The notes under the pieces are model-generated. The model did not search any database. It saw only the letters and a list, made by a program, of their open reading frames with translations, and was not told where the DNA came from. Positions 18,747 through 28,594 of a DNA stretch of 45,171 nt are shown here, piece after piece. Position 1 is the first letter of the stretch. Every line of letters begins with the position of its first letter. Both the position numbers and the translations under genes were made by a program. The DNA is from Stenotrophomonas lacuserhaii (GTDB lineage: Bacteria; Pseudomonadota; Gammaproteobacteria; Xanthomonadales; Xanthomonadaceae): positions 1 through 45,171 of the forward strand of contig NZ_JACSQS010000023.1 in NCBI RefSeq assembly GCF_014836545.1, read 5' to 3'.

Positions 18747-18777
18747 GATAGACCAGAACTAATGTCTGGTCGCTATC
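18747..18777. promoter_or_regulatory. Imperfect palindrome in the dps-hrpA divergent gap
   Basis: GATAG-ACCAGA on the left and TCTGGT-CG-CTATC on the right form an 11-bp dyad with a 2-nt bulge. A stress regulator such as OxyR is conceivable because of the ATAG/CTAT ends, but the spacing does not fit the four-element OxyR consensus. A TTGATA lies next to it on the minus strand. Confidence 0.4.
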
Positions 18778-18799
18778 AAGTTTTTAAACGAATCGATTG

Positions 18800-21700
18800 A
18801 TGAACTCTATTGAAAAAAACCCGGCCTCCCGCCTGTCGCAGCAGCGGACCGCCCTCGACGGCGCGATGACCCGCGACCGGGGGCGCCTGCTCGGCATGCT
18901 CGCGCGCTGGCAATCCAAACCGCAGGATGCTGGCTTGGCGCAAGCGTTCGAGCAGGCACTGCAGGCGTCGGTACAGCGCCGCCAGGCAAGGGCCAGCCAG
19001 AAACCGGCCATTACTCTGGACCCGCAGCTGCCGATCGCGCGTGAAGCCGAGTCGATCATCGCGCTGATCCGTGACCATCAGGTGGTGGTGATCGCCGGTG
19101 AAACCGGTTCGGGCAAGACCACCCAGCTGCCCAAGCTGTGCCTGGCTGCCGGCCGAGGCGAAGCCGGGATGATCGGCTGCACCCAGCCGCGGCGCATCGC
19201 GGCGCGTGCCGTGGCCAGCCGCGTGGCGCAGGAATTGAACAGCGAACTGGGCCAGCTGGTGGGGTTCCAGGTGCGCTTCAACGACAAGGTCAGCGAAGAC
19301 AGCCGCATCAAGTTCATGACCGACGGCATCCTGCTGGCGGAAATCGCCAGCGATCGCTGGTTGTCGCGCTATGACACGATCATCGTCGACGAGGCGCACG
19401 AGCGCAGCCTCAACATCGATTTCCTGCTCGGCTACCTGAAGCAACTGCTGAAGAAGCGGCCGGACCTGAAGTTGATCGTCACCTCGGCGACCATCGATAC
19501 CGGACGTTTCGCCGAACATTTCGACGATGCGCCGGTGATCAGCGTGGAAGGGCGCACCTACCCGGTGGAAGTGCGCTACCGCGCGCTGGAAGGCGAGGGC
19601 GAAGAGCAGGGCGAGCGCACGGTCAACGATGCCATCGTCAGTGCGATCGATGAGATCACCCGGATCGACGCGCGCGGGGATGTGTTGATCTTCCTGCCGG
19701 GCGAGCGCGAGATCCGCGATGCCCACCAGTCGCTGGAACGGCGCAAGTACCGCCAGACCGAGGTGCTGCCGCTGTATGCGCGGCTGTCCAACCAGGACCA
19801 GGACCGGGTGTTCAACCCGGGCCCGAACCGGCGCATCGTGCTGGCCACCAACGTGGCCGAGACCTCGCTGACCGTGCCGCGCATCCGTTACGTGGTCGAT
19901 CCTGGCTTCGCCCGCGTCAAGCGCTACAGCCCACGGCAGAAGCTGGATCGCCTGCATATCGAGCCGATCTCCCAGGCCAGCGCCAACCAGCGCAAGGGGC
20001 GCTGCGGACGGGTCGCCGAGGGCATCTGCTACCGGCTGTACGCCGAAGCGGATTTCCAGGCCCGGCCGGACTTCACCGATCCGGAAATCCGGCGCTCCAG
20101 CCTGTCCGGAGTGATCCTGCGCATGCTGCAGCTGGGCCTGGGCCGGATCGAGGATTTCCCGTTCCTGGAAGCGCCCGACGAGCGCGCGGTTGCCGACGGC
20201 TGGCAGCAGCTGGCCGAACTGGGTGCCGTGGATGGCGAGCGCCGCCTGACGGCCGTGGGCAGGCAGATGGCGCGACTGCCGGTGGACGTCAAACTGGCGC
20301 GCATGCTGGTGGCCGCGCAGGCGGCCGGCTGCCTCAAGCCGATGCTGGTGATCGCCTCGTTCCTGGGCATCCAGGATCCGCGTGAGCGTCCGCCCGAAGC
20401 GCGTGGCGCGGCCGATACCGCGCATGCCCAGTTCGCCGATGGACGCTCTGAGTTCGTCGGCGTGCTGCGGCTCTGGGACGCCTACCGCCAAGCGCATGAA
20501 GACCTGACCCAGTCCAAGCTGCGTGACTGGTGCGGGCGCAATTTCCTCGGTTTCCTGCGCATGCGCGAGTGGCGCGAGCTGCACCGGCAGCTGCGCCTGC
20601 TGTGCGAGGAACTGGGCTGGACCGAAGAGGCTGCCGAGGCTTCGCTGGCGCCGCTGCTGGCGGGCAGCAAGGCACCGGCCGCGGCCAGCGATGACGCCAC
20701 CGCGATCAAGGCCACGCGTGGCCAGCTGCACCGCGCTGCGCGATTGGCGCGCGAAGGCAAGCCGGCCGAGCTGGCGCCCGCGCCGGTGGCGGTGCGTGCG
20801 CAGAAGGAGCAGGCGCCGGAAGGTGGTGGCTTCAGCGAGCGCGCACGCTCTGCGGCCTACCAGACACTGCATCGCGCGCTGGTTGCCGGGTTGCCCACGC
20901 AGATCGGCCACCGTACCGAAAAGGGCGATTTCCAGGCGCCCCGGCAGCGCCGGTTCCAGCCGTTCCCGGGCTCTACGCTGGCCAAGCGACCGCCGCCATG
21001 GCTGCTCGCCGCCACCCTGCTGGATACGCAGAAGATCTGGGGCCTGACCAATGCGGCGATCGAGCCGGACTGGGTGATCGCCGAGCTGCCGCACCTGCTG
21101 CTGCGCAAGCACTTCGATCCGCACTGGTCGCGTGCGCAGGGACAGGTGCTGGCCTCGGAACAGATCAGCCTGTTCGGGTTGGTGCTGGCGCCGAAGAAGC
21201 CCGTGCACTACGGCCGCATCGAGCCCGCCGAAGCGCACGACATCTTTGTGCGCCAGGCACTGGTGACCGGTGAGATCACTACCCGCGCCAGCTTCGTCGC
21301 CGACAACCAGAAAGTCCTGGAACAGGCGCGCGAAGAGGAAGCCAAGCTGCGCCGCGCCGGTATCGTCGCCGACGAAGGCTGGCAGGCGCGCTGGTACCTG
21401 GACCGGATTCCGTCGGAGATCCACTCCGCGGCCGGACTGGATGCCTGGTGGAAGAGCCTGCCACCTGCGCAGCGGCATGGACTGTCCTGGTCACTCGTCG
21501 ATCTGCTGCCCGGCGAAGGCAGCGAAGAAGACCGGTTCCCGAAGTATTTCGCGCTGGGCGATGCCCGGCTGCCGCTGAACTACCGCTTCGAACCCGGCGC
21601 GGACGACGATGGCGTAACGCTGGACGTGCCGCTGCACCTGCTCAATGCGCTGGATCCGGTGCAACTGGGCTGGCTGGCGCCGGGCTTCGTGGCGGACAAG

Positions 21701-22888
21701 GCCACGGCGTTGATCCGCAGCCTGCCCAAGGCCATGCGGCGCAACTACGTGCCCGCACCGGACTTCGCACGCGCCTTCGCCGAAGCGTTCCCGCAGCCCA
21801 GTGCCGATGACATCCGCGGCGAGCTCGCACGGTTCCTGTCGCGTGCGACGGGCGCGGCGGTGGCCGCGCTCGACTTCGACCTGGAATCGGTCGATACCCA
21901 CCTGCACATGAACCTGCGCCTGCGCGACGAGCAGGGCAAGGTGCTGGCAACCTCGCGTGACCTGGAGGGGCTGCGCGCACGCTTCGGTGACAAGGCTGGC
22001 CATGCCTTCGCGGCACGCGCAGGGCGTGACATGGCAGCAGAAGGGCTGCGCGATTTCCCGTCTGCACCGATCCCGTTGCAGGTGCCCGGCGAAGCCGGCG
22101 TACCGGCCTACCCGGCACTGGTGGACGAAGGGGATTCGGCTGCGCTGCGCATCTTCGCCGATCCGCAGCAGGCCGCTGAAGCGCATCCACGCGGCGTACG
22201 CCGACTGCTGGAGATCGGCCTGGCCGAGAAGGCCAAGCAGGCGCGCAAACAGTTGCCGGTGTCACCGAAAACCGGCCTGTTGTACGCGGCCATCGAGTCG
22301 CAGGAAAGGTTGCGCGGTGACATCGTGGATGCGGCGATGAACGCCGTGCTGGCCGAGGGCCTGGACGCGATCCGGGATCCGCAGGCGTTCGCGCAGCGGC
22401 GTGACAGTGCGGGCAAGGCATTGTTCGGCGAGGCGATGGAGCGCCTGAAGCTGGCCGAGTCGATCCTCGGCCTGGTGGCCGAGATCAAACCCGCGCTGGA
22501 GGCACCGCTGATGGGCTGGGCGCGCGGCAATCTGGATGACATGGAGCGGCAGCTGGCCGGGCTGGTGCACGCCGGCTTCCTGCGCGACACGCCGGCCGAC
22601 GCGCTGTCGCAGTACCCGCGCTATCTCAAGGCGATGCTGCTGCGGACCGAGCGGGCCAAGCGCGATCCGCCACGCGACCAGGCGCGGATGCTTGAACTGC
22701 ACCCGTTCCTGGAAGCGCTGCAGAAGGGCCGTGAGCAGGGGATGCAGGATCGGCCACAGTGGCAGGCGCTGCGTTGGGACGTGGAGGAACTGCGTGTCTC
22801 ACTGTTCGCGCAGGAATTGATCGGGCGGGGTGGCATTTCGGCCAAGAAAGTCGCCCAGCGCGCTGCCGAACTGCACAAGGCGCGCTAG
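18800..22888 (+). CDS. hrpA: ATP-dependent RNA helicase HrpA
   Basis: HrpA is a large DEAH-box RNA helicase linked to mRNA processing and ribosome rescue. The 1362-aa product has Walker A GETGSGKT (100-107), DEAH (197-200), motif III SAT, and motif VI in QRKGRCGRVAEGICYRLY. Helicase-associated and OB-fold domains follow, with the long C-terminal DUF3418 region. The length is near the usual 1300. TTG at 18797 directly precedes the ATG at 18800, and the ATG is preferred. It ends convergent with a small exported protein gene. Confidence 0.95.
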   Translation: MNSIEKNPASRLSQQRTALDGAMTRDRGRLLGMLARWQSKPQDAGLAQAFEQALQASVQRRQARASQKPAITLDPQLPIAREAESIIALIRDHQVVVIAGETGSGKTTQLPKLCLAAGRGEAGMIGCTQPRRIAARAVASRVAQELNSELGQLVGFQVRFNDKVSEDSRIKFMTDGILLAEIASDRWLSRYDTIIVDEAHERSLNIDFLLGYLKQLLKKRPDLKLIVTSATIDTGRFAEHFDDAPVISVEGRTYPVEVRYRALEGEGEEQGERTVNDAIVSAIDEITRIDARGDVLIFLPGEREIRDAHQSLERRKYRQTEVLPLYARLSNQDQDRVFNPGPNRRIVLATNVAETSLTVPRIRYVVDPGFARVKRYSPRQKLDRLHIEPISQASANQRKGRCGRVAEGICYRLYAEADFQARPDFTDPEIRRSSLSGVILRMLQLGLGRIEDFPFLEAPDERAVADGWQQLAELGAVDGERRLTAVGRQMARLPVDVKLARMLVAAQAAGCLKPMLVIASFLGIQDPRERPPEARGAADTAHAQFADGRSEFVGVLRLWDAYRQAHEDLTQSKLRDWCGRNFLGFLRMREWRELHRQLRLLCEELGWTEEAAEASLAPLLAGSKAPAAASDDATAIKATRGQLHRAARLAREGKPAELAPAPVAVRAQKEQAPEGGGFSERARSAAYQTLHRALVAGLPTQIGHRTEKGDFQAPRQRRFQPFPGSTLAKRPPPWLLAATLLDTQKIWGLTNAAIEPDWVIAELPHLLLRKHFDPHWSRAQGQVLASEQISLFGLVLAPKKPVHYGRIEPAEAHDIFVRQALVTGEITTRASFVADNQKVLEQAREEEAKLRRAGIVADEGWQARWYLDRIPSEIHSAAGLDAWWKSLPPAQRHGLSWSLVDLLPGEGSEEDRFPKYFALGDARLPLNYRFEPGADDDGVTLDVPLHLLNALDPVQLGWLAPGFVADKATALIRSLPKAMRRNYVPAPDFARAFAEAFPQPSADDIRGELARFLSRATGAAVAALDFDLESVDTHLHMNLRLRDEQGKVLATSRDLEGLRARFGDKAGHAFAARAGRDMAAEGLRDFPSAPIPLQVPGEAGVPAYPALVDEGDSAALRIFADPQQAAEAHPRGVRRLLEIGLAEKAKQARKQLPVSPKTGLLYAAIESQERLRGDIVDAAMNAVLAEGLDAIRDPQAFAQRRDSAGKALFGEAMERLKLAESILGLVAEIKPALEAPLMGWARGNLDDMERQLAGLVHAGFLRDTPADALSQYPRYLKAMLLRTERAKRDPPRDQARMLELHPFLEALQKGREQGMQDRPQWQALRWDVEELRVSLFAQELIGRGGISAKKVAQRAAELHKAR

Positions 22889-22901
22889 CGCGCGGAGCAT
22901 G

Positions 22902-22922
22902 GCCGGGCACTGTCGGCCCGGC
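22902..22922. terminator. Hairpin between convergent hrpA and next gene
   Basis: GCCGGGC and GCCCGGC pair across a 7-nt loop in the 40-bp gap between two convergent stop codons. It may act as a terminator in both directions. Confidence 0.4.
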
Positions 22923-22928
22923 CCGCCC

Positions 22929-23441
22929 TCACTTCACCCGCTTCACCTTGGCACGGGTGTTGACGCCGGGAATCTGCAGATACCAGGCGCCGCTGACCGA
23001 TGGGGCGATGCTGACCTGCGGATCCTGCCGACGCACGCCGCCGACATTGGCACTGTCGGTCTGCTCCCAATGCTGGCCGTTGGCCAACACATACACCCGG
23101 CCCTGGGCGAAGCCGCGGAACTCGCCCGGCAGCACGCTGGTGATCGGTTCGCGGCTGCCGAAGTCGAAGAAGCCGCGGTGCTCTTCGACGACGGCCCTGC
23201 GGCCCTCTTCGCGCGCAACCTGGATGGCGGCGGCCGACGCGGCTTCCACCTTGCCCTGCAGCCAGCGATTCAGGTTGGCCAGCTCGATCGGATGCAGTTT
23301 GTCCAGTCCGGCGGCCTTGAACTCGGCCGGGCTCATCTGCTGCTGCAGGTCACCTTCCACGATGCGCTGGGCCCAGGCCGTGGACGAGACGGCCAGCAGG
23401 GCCAGCGAGCACGCAATCAGGCGGGGCGAGGGCAAGGTCAT
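22929..23441 (-). CDS. Exported protein of unknown function
   Basis: The 170-aa precursor has a clear signal peptide (MTLPSPRLIA, hydrophobic core, cleavage after AWA at 24). The mature part has a helical segment (ANLNRWLQGKVEAASAAAI), then a beta-rich end with FRGFAQGRVYVLANGQHWEQ and GAWYLQIPGVNTRAKVKRVK. I have seen the LANGQ-W ... P-V-I ... G-W-L pattern in uncharacterised exported proteins of Xanthomonadaceae, but I cannot assign a function. It lies between convergent hrpA and divergent relA and is alone on its strand. Confidence 0.8.
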   Translation of the reverse strand: MTLPSPRLIACSLALLAVSSTAWAQRIVEGDLQQQMSPAEFKAAGLDKLHPIELANLNRWLQGKVEAASAAAIQVAREEGRRAVVEEHRGFFDFGSREPITSVLPGEFRGFAQGRVYVLANGQHWEQTDSANVGGVRRQDPQVSIAPSVSGAWYLQIPGVNTRAKVKRVK

Positions 23442-23573
23442 CGGGTGGTTTCCATGGGGATTGGGCCGAGTGTAGGGCAGCGGCGCCGGGAATGAACATG
23501 GGTGCGCGGATGTCCCCGCAACGATTGTTCCTGAACGGGTGCGGCGCTAGTGTAGGTCGTACCCGTCTTATCT

Positions 23574-25739
23574 GTGATCGTCGTGAACCGCGCTTCCGTA
23601 CCTGGCCTGGATGCCCTGTTGAACCGCCCCTCCGCCTCGGCGGTCCACGAACCGTTGCGGGAGGCACTGCTCGGCGCGTGGACCCAGGTTGGGCACGGCG
23701 AGACGGTCGACGCCAACTGGTCGGTACTGGGCGATACGTTCGACGCCTTGGCGTTGCTCTCGGCCGACGAAAGCTCGCTGGTGGCCGCACTGCTGTTCGA
23801 TCTACCCGCATTGCGCGGCCGCGTCGCCGGCCTGCCGCTGGCCAACCCGGCCGCCGTCACGGGCCTGCTGGACGGCCTGGATGCTGCAGACCAGGTGTGG
23901 GCGTTGCATGCCGGGCGCGAAGCGGGCCGCAACAGCGAAGGCCTGCGTCGGCTGCTGCTGGCGATAATCCAGGACCTGCGCGTGGTGCCCTTGCTGTTGG
24001 CCAGGCAGCTGGCGCGGATGCGCGCGGCGGACAAGCTGGACGACGAAGAACAGCGCCGCGCGCTGGCCCAGCTGACCCGTGACATCCATGCGCCGCTGGC
24101 CAACCGGCTGGGTATCTGGCAGCTGAAATGGGAGCTGGAAGACCTGGCGTTCCGGCATCTGGAGCCGGATACCTACCGGCGCATCGCACGCGAAGTGGAT
24201 GAGACCCGCGTTGCCCGCGAACGTTACGTGGAGAACGTCAAGAAACTGCTGTCGCGTGACCTGGCGGGCAATGGCATCAACGCCGAAGTCAGTGGCCGAC
24301 CGAAACACATCTACAGCATCTGGCGGAAGATGCAGAAGAAGCGCCTGTCTTTCGACCAGCTGTACGACATCCGCGCGGTGCGGGTGATGGTCGACGATGT
24401 CGGCGCCTGCTATGCCGCGCTGGGCGTGGTGCACGCACTGTGGGCGCCGGTGCCGAGCGAATTCGATGATTACATCGCCCGCCCCAAGGCCAACGACTAT
24501 CGATCGTTGCATACCGCCGTGGTCGGGCCGGAAGGGCGCACGATCGAGGTGCAGATCCGCACCCATGACATGCACGCGCAGGCCGAACTCGGCGTGGCCG
24601 CCCACTGGAAATACAAGGAAGGCGGCAAGGGCGGCGAGAAGGCGTTCGACCGCAAGATCACCTGGATGCGGCAGTTGCTGGAGCAGGCACAGGAGGCTTC
24701 GGCCAGTGGACTGGCCGGTGCGCTGGATGCCGAGCTCACCGAGGACCGGGTGTATGCGCTGAGCCCCAAGGGCGAGGTGATGGACCTGCCACAGGGCGCC
24801 ACGCCGCTGGATTTCGCCTACCACGTGCACACCATGGTCGGGCACCGGTGCCGTGGTGCGAAGATCAACGGCCGCATCGTGCCGCTGACCTATCGGCTGC
24901 GCAGCGGGGATCGGGTGGAGATCCTGACCGCCAAGGAAGCCGACCCGCGGCGCGACTGGCTGCTGCCGGCCAACGGTTACCTGGCCAGCAATCGATCACG
25001 CGAAAAGGTGCGCAACTGGTTCCACAAGCTGGATCGCGCGCGCAACGTGCAGGCCGGCCGCGAGCTGCTGGACCGGGAGCTCAAACGCCTGGGCCTGGCA
25101 CAGGCTGATCTTTCCACGGTGCTGAAGAAATTCCATGCCGACAGTGCGGACGACCTGTACATACAGGTGGCACTGGGCGACACCGGCCCCAACCAGGTCA
25201 GCCGGGCCCTCCTGGAGGCCGAACGTGCCGCCAGCCAGCCCCCTGCGCCGCCGGCCCTGCCGCGTCCGACGGCACGCCGCGAGGGCCTGGGCAAGAGCAA
25301 GTTCACCGTGCAGGGCGTGGGCAACCTGCTGGTCCAGTTGGCGCGTTGCTGCCAGCCGGTGTCCGGGGAACCCATCGTGGGCTACCTCACGCGCACCCGC
25401 GGGGTGACCGTGCACCGCGCCGATTGCCCGTCGCTGGCCCGCCTTTCGGCAACCAGTCCGCAGCGCATCCTGCCGGTGGAGTGGGGCCAGGCCGGCAGCG
25501 GCTACGAGGTGGATGTGGTGATCGACGCGGTAGACCGGCGCTGGCTGCTGAAGGACATCACCAACCTGATCGCGCAGGAAGATGCCTATGTGCTGGACAT
25601 CCACAGCGACAACGTCCGCAACAGTGGCCAGGCCCACCTGCGCCTGCGGCTGAAAGTCAGCGACTTCGACCAGCTTTCCGCGCTGCTGGGCAAGATGGAT
25701 GCGCTGCCTGGTGTCAGCCAGGTCCGCAGGCTCGGCTGA
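23574..25739 (+). CDS. relA: GTP pyrophosphokinase RelA
   Basis: RelA is the ribosome-associated (p)ppGpp synthetase of the stringent response. The 721-aa protein has an N-terminal pseudo-hydrolase region where the HD motif is replaced by FDLPAL-like sequence. The synthetase follows, with GRPKHIYSIWRKM and the EFDD motif (296-299) typical of monofunctional RelA. C-terminal parts are TGS (EDRVYALSPKGEV), a zinc-finger-like CCQP segment and ACT. The start is GTG at 23574 or GTG at 23583; neither has a strong ribosome binding site. SpoT must be elsewhere. Confidence 0.95.
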   Translation: MIVVNRASVPGLDALLNRPSASAVHEPLREALLGAWTQVGHGETVDANWSVLGDTFDALALLSADESSLVAALLFDLPALRGRVAGLPLANPAAVTGLLDGLDAADQVWALHAGREAGRNSEGLRRLLLAIIQDLRVVPLLLARQLARMRAADKLDDEEQRRALAQLTRDIHAPLANRLGIWQLKWELEDLAFRHLEPDTYRRIAREVDETRVARERYVENVKKLLSRDLAGNGINAEVSGRPKHIYSIWRKMQKKRLSFDQLYDIRAVRVMVDDVGACYAALGVVHALWAPVPSEFDDYIARPKANDYRSLHTAVVGPEGRTIEVQIRTHDMHAQAELGVAAHWKYKEGGKGGEKAFDRKITWMRQLLEQAQEASASGLAGALDAELTEDRVYALSPKGEVMDLPQGATPLDFAYHVHTMVGHRCRGAKINGRIVPLTYRLRSGDRVEILTAKEADPRRDWLLPANGYLASNRSREKVRNWFHKLDRARNVQAGRELLDRELKRLGLAQADLSTVLKKFHADSADDLYIQVALGDTGPNQVSRALLEAERAASQPPAPPALPRPTARREGLGKSKFTVQGVGNLLVQLARCCQPVSGEPIVGYLTRTRGVTVHRADCPSLARLSATSPQRILPVEWGQAGSGYEVDVVIDAVDRRWLLKDITNLIAQEDAYVLDIHSDNVRNSGQAHLRLRLKVSDFDQLSALLGKMDALPGVSQVRRLG

Positions 25740-25769
25740 ATTTCACGTCATCCGGGCTAGTCTTCGCAC

Positions 25770-27332
25770 ATGGAAAGGAATTCGCGTCGCGCAGGCGGGC
25801 CGGGACACGATGCGCTGCAGCGCGTACGCCGGGAAGGGCGCTGGTGGTGGCTGCAGGCACGGCACACGCACAGGATCTGGCGCTGGGCGCTGCTGGCTGC
25901 CGTCGTGCTGTTCCTCGCCCTGATCCTGCTGCGAAGGCCGCTGGCCGACTGGTTCTGGGATGAGCCGCGCATCCAGCAGCTGCTGGAGCAGGGCGATCAT
26001 GCCTTGCTGGCGGGCCGCCTGAGCGCAGCCGATGGCAGTGGCGCGCGCGAGTATTTCCAGGCTGCACTGGCGCTGGATGGCGACCGCAGCCAGGCACGCG
26101 AGGGCTTGGCGCGGACCGGCGCGGCGGCGCTGCGGTGGGGCGCCAACGCGCTGGCCCGGGACGACCTGGGTTCGGCCGCCGAAGCGCTTGCGCTGGCGCG
26201 GCAGTTGCAGGTGCCACAGCCGGCCAGCGAGGCCCTTGCGCGCCAGCTTCGCGACCGACAGGCAGCAGGCGCCGGGCTTGACGTGCTGCTGGGCCAGGCG
26301 CGCCAGGCACTGGCTGCCGGACGGCTGGACGACACCCCGGAGGATGCGCTGCCGCTGCTCCAGCGCGTGCTCGAACTGCGTCCTCTGGACGTGGCGGCGC
26401 TGGAGGCGCGTGAAGACGCGCTCAGCGATCTACTGCTGCGTGCACGCACGGCCAGCGAGCGCGGCGATGTGCAACAGGCCGCCCGGCTGTTACGGCGCGC
26501 ACGTGATTATGATCCGGGCCATGCCGACCTTCCGGCCAGCCAGGAGGCGCTGTCGCGCGCGCTGGAATCGCGTGCGCGACAGGCCGCCCGTGAGCTGCAG
26601 CGTGGCCGGCTGGACGCTGCTCTGGCGCAGCTGCAACCTGCGCTGGACGCTGCGGGGGAAGATCCGGCCGTTGCCCTCCAGCGCGGGCGCCTGGCCGCCG
26701 CGTTGCTGAAGCAAGGCCAGCGCCTGGCGGCGGATTACCGCTTCGATGAGGCCGCGGCGCGGCTTGACGATGCGCAACGCCTGCAGGGAGCCTCGCGTGA
26801 GCTCACGGCGGCCCGCCAGCAGATAGAGCGTGCCCGCCTGGCAAGGCAGTCACAGCGCGGCAGCGGTGTGCGTCCCGGTGCCAGCACGAAGCAGCTCGGG
26901 CGCCTGCTGGAACAGTTGGGCGAGGCCGAGGCGCGCGGACAGTTGATCGCCCCGCCCGGTGCCAGTGCCTACGACGCGCTGCGCGAAGCCCAGTCGCTCG
27001 CCCCGGACGACCGGCGTGTCGTTGCGGCGGCCAAGCGCCTGCTGCCGGCCAGCCGCCATTGCTTCGAAGACGCACTGCGGCAGAACCGGGTCGAAGCGGC
27101 CGGCGGCTGCCTGCAGGCGTGGCAGACCCTGGCGCCGACCGATCCCGGGTTGGGGGTGGCACGCAACCGCCTTGCCCTGCGCTGGGTTGCCATCGGCAGT
27201 GAACGGCTGGGTAGTGGAGATGTCCGGTTCGCGGCGCGCGCCGCCCTTCAGGCCCGCCAACTGCAGCCCGCGCTTGCTGAACTTCCTGCGTTCGAGGCGC
27301 GGGTTCTCCAGGCAGGTGGGCTTCCGCGCTGA
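25770..27332 (+). CDS. Membrane-anchored helical-repeat (TPR-like) protein, unknown function
   Basis: I cannot name this 520-aa protein. It has a basic cytoplasmic N-terminus, one membrane helix (about 36-54, WRWALLAAVVLFLALILL), then about 460 residues of Ala/Leu/Arg-rich helices with a repeat pattern like TPRs (for example AREYFQAALALDGDRSQARE, ARLLRRARDYDPGHADLP, LARQLQVPQPASEALARQL). By topology the repeats should be periplasmic. It starts 30 bp after relA and may be co-transcribed with it. The nearby envelope genes hint at an envelope role, which is only inferred. Confidence 0.8.
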   Translation: MERNSRRAGGPGHDALQRVRREGRWWWLQARHTHRIWRWALLAAVVLFLALILLRRPLADWFWDEPRIQQLLEQGDHALLAGRLSAADGSGAREYFQAALALDGDRSQAREGLARTGAAALRWGANALARDDLGSAAEALALARQLQVPQPASEALARQLRDRQAAGAGLDVLLGQARQALAAGRLDDTPEDALPLLQRVLELRPLDVAALEAREDALSDLLLRARTASERGDVQQAARLLRRARDYDPGHADLPASQEALSRALESRARQAARELQRGRLDAALAQLQPALDAAGEDPAVALQRGRLAAALLKQGQRLAADYRFDEAAARLDDAQRLQGASRELTAARQQIERARLARQSQRGSGVRPGASTKQLGRLLEQLGEAEARGQLIAPPGASAYDALREAQSLAPDDRRVVAAAKRLLPASRHCFEDALRQNRVEAAGGCLQAWQTLAPTDPGLGVARNRLALRWVAIGSERLGSGDVRFAARAALQARQLQPALAELPAFEARVLQAGGLPR

Positions 27333-27365
27333 GCCGTTGCGCTGTCGGCCGCTGGCCGTGTCCGC

Positions 27366-27371
27366 TATAGT
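27366..27371 (+). promoter_or_regulatory. Possible -10 box before glycosyltransferase gene
   Basis: TATAGT lies 33 bp upstream of the ATG at 27404 in the 71-bp gap. No -35 at proper spacing is convincing. Confidence 0.3.
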
Positions 27372-27403
27372 CCTGCCGCTGCATCCATCTGTCACGGTCT
27401 TCC

Positions 27404-28375
27404 ATGCCTGCTGCTGTCCCTCTTGCCGATAACGCGGTCCGCCATGCGGACGGACAAGGACATGCAGCGCGTTTCGACGCGCAGTCTACCTGCGCGGTGA
27501 TCGTGACCCATGGGCCGGACCCCGCGCTGCTGCAGCAGGTAGTGGCAAGCGTGGTTCCTCAGGTGGGACACGTGGTGGTGTTCGACAACGGCAGCGGTGG
27601 GGTGGACGTGGCCGGCCTGCTGGCGGGACATCGCCGCGTGAGTGTGATGCCATCGGCGCTCAACGTCGGCCTGGGCGCTGCGTTGAACCGGGCCTGCGAG
27701 CGCGCGCGCGAACTGGGTTTCCTGCACGTGCTGATGATGGACCAGGATAGCGTGCTGGCCGAAGGCATGGTGCACACCCTGGGTGCGGCGCTGGTCGAAC
27801 TGCAGCAGGGCGGTGACGTGGCGGCGGTGGGGCCGCAGTTCCGCGATGCGCGCAGCGGCGAGCTGGCGCCGTTCGTGCGCTTTGGATTTCCGTTCAACCG
27901 TAAACTGCGCGGCGGGCCAGGCCAGCGGGTGTCCTGCGATTTCCTGATCACCTCCGGTTCGCTCGTTCCGGTGGAATCACTGGTGCGGATCGGACCGATG
28001 GACGAAGCACTGTTCATCGATAACATCGACATGGACTGGTGCTTTCGTGCCAAGCGTGCGGGGCTGTCCCTGCACGGCATATGCGATGCGCAGATGGCGC
28101 ACAGCATCGGTGAGCAGCTGCTCGCTTCACGGGTGAAGCAGGACGGGGTGATCGTACACAAACCGTTCCGCCTGTATTTCATCATGCGCAACCGGGTGTT
28201 GCTGTATCGCCGCGGTTATACCCCGCGGGTATGGATCGCTCAGGATGTGCCGCGACTGGTGCTCAAGTTCATCGGCAACGCCTTGTTCCTTCCGGCGCGC
28301 TGGCAGCGGCTGGTGTTCATGTGCAAGGGACTGCGCGACGGCGTGGCGGGCCGCAGCGGTGGACTGCCGGGCTGA
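27404..28375 (+). CDS. Glycosyltransferase family 2, rhamnosyltransferase-like
   Basis: This 323-aa cytoplasmic GT-A enzyme has CAVIVTHGPD at the start of the fold, the nucleotide-binding VVFDNGS (Asp61), a metal-binding DQD (113-115, in MMDQDS), and the acceptor-side motif GPMDEALFIDNIDMDWCFRAKRAG. This pattern fits the rhamnosyltransferase (RfbF/WbbL-like) branch of GT2. No sugar-nucleotide synthesis or export genes are near, so it may decorate a lipopolysaccharide or glycan built elsewhere. The first about 25 residues are extra and unstructured. Confidence 0.85.
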   Translation: MPAAVPLADNAVRHADGQGHAARFDAQSTCAVIVTHGPDPALLQQVVASVVPQVGHVVVFDNGSGGVDVAGLLAGHRRVSVMPSALNVGLGAALNRACERARELGFLHVLMMDQDSVLAEGMVHTLGAALVELQQGGDVAAVGPQFRDARSGELAPFVRFGFPFNRKLRGGPGQRVSCDFLITSGSLVPVESLVRIGPMDEALFIDNIDMDWCFRAKRAGLSLHGICDAQMAHSIGEQLLASRVKQDGVIVHKPFRLYFIMRNRVLLYRRGYTPRVWIAQDVPRLVLKFIGNALFLPARWQRLVFMCKGLRDGVAGRSGGLPG

Positions 28376-28594
28376 CTGCGCTGCCTGACGCTCGAGGCGG
28401 AAAGCGCGGCGCGAAGGATACTCATCCTATTGAGTCAGCCTATAGGGTACGCGCGTAATGCGCGCATGACGGACACTGTTGCCCCTCCGATCATCCTTTG
28501 TGATCGAGATGGCCTTTGATGACGCGCTATGCGCCGTTTCTACAAGTCATTTTGAATACCGTCACTTTCCTCACCACGAGGAAGGGTATCCATC

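Noticed and set aside
18747..18777. Firm OxyR-binding site call upstream of dps
   Set aside because: ATAG and CTAT ends are present, but the four-element ATAG-N7-CTAT spacing is not.
18776..21478. 900-codon open frame antisense to hrpA
   Set aside because: High GC leaves few stop codons in shadow frames. The translation is His/Gln/Arg-rich without domains, while the plus strand encodes complete HrpA motifs.
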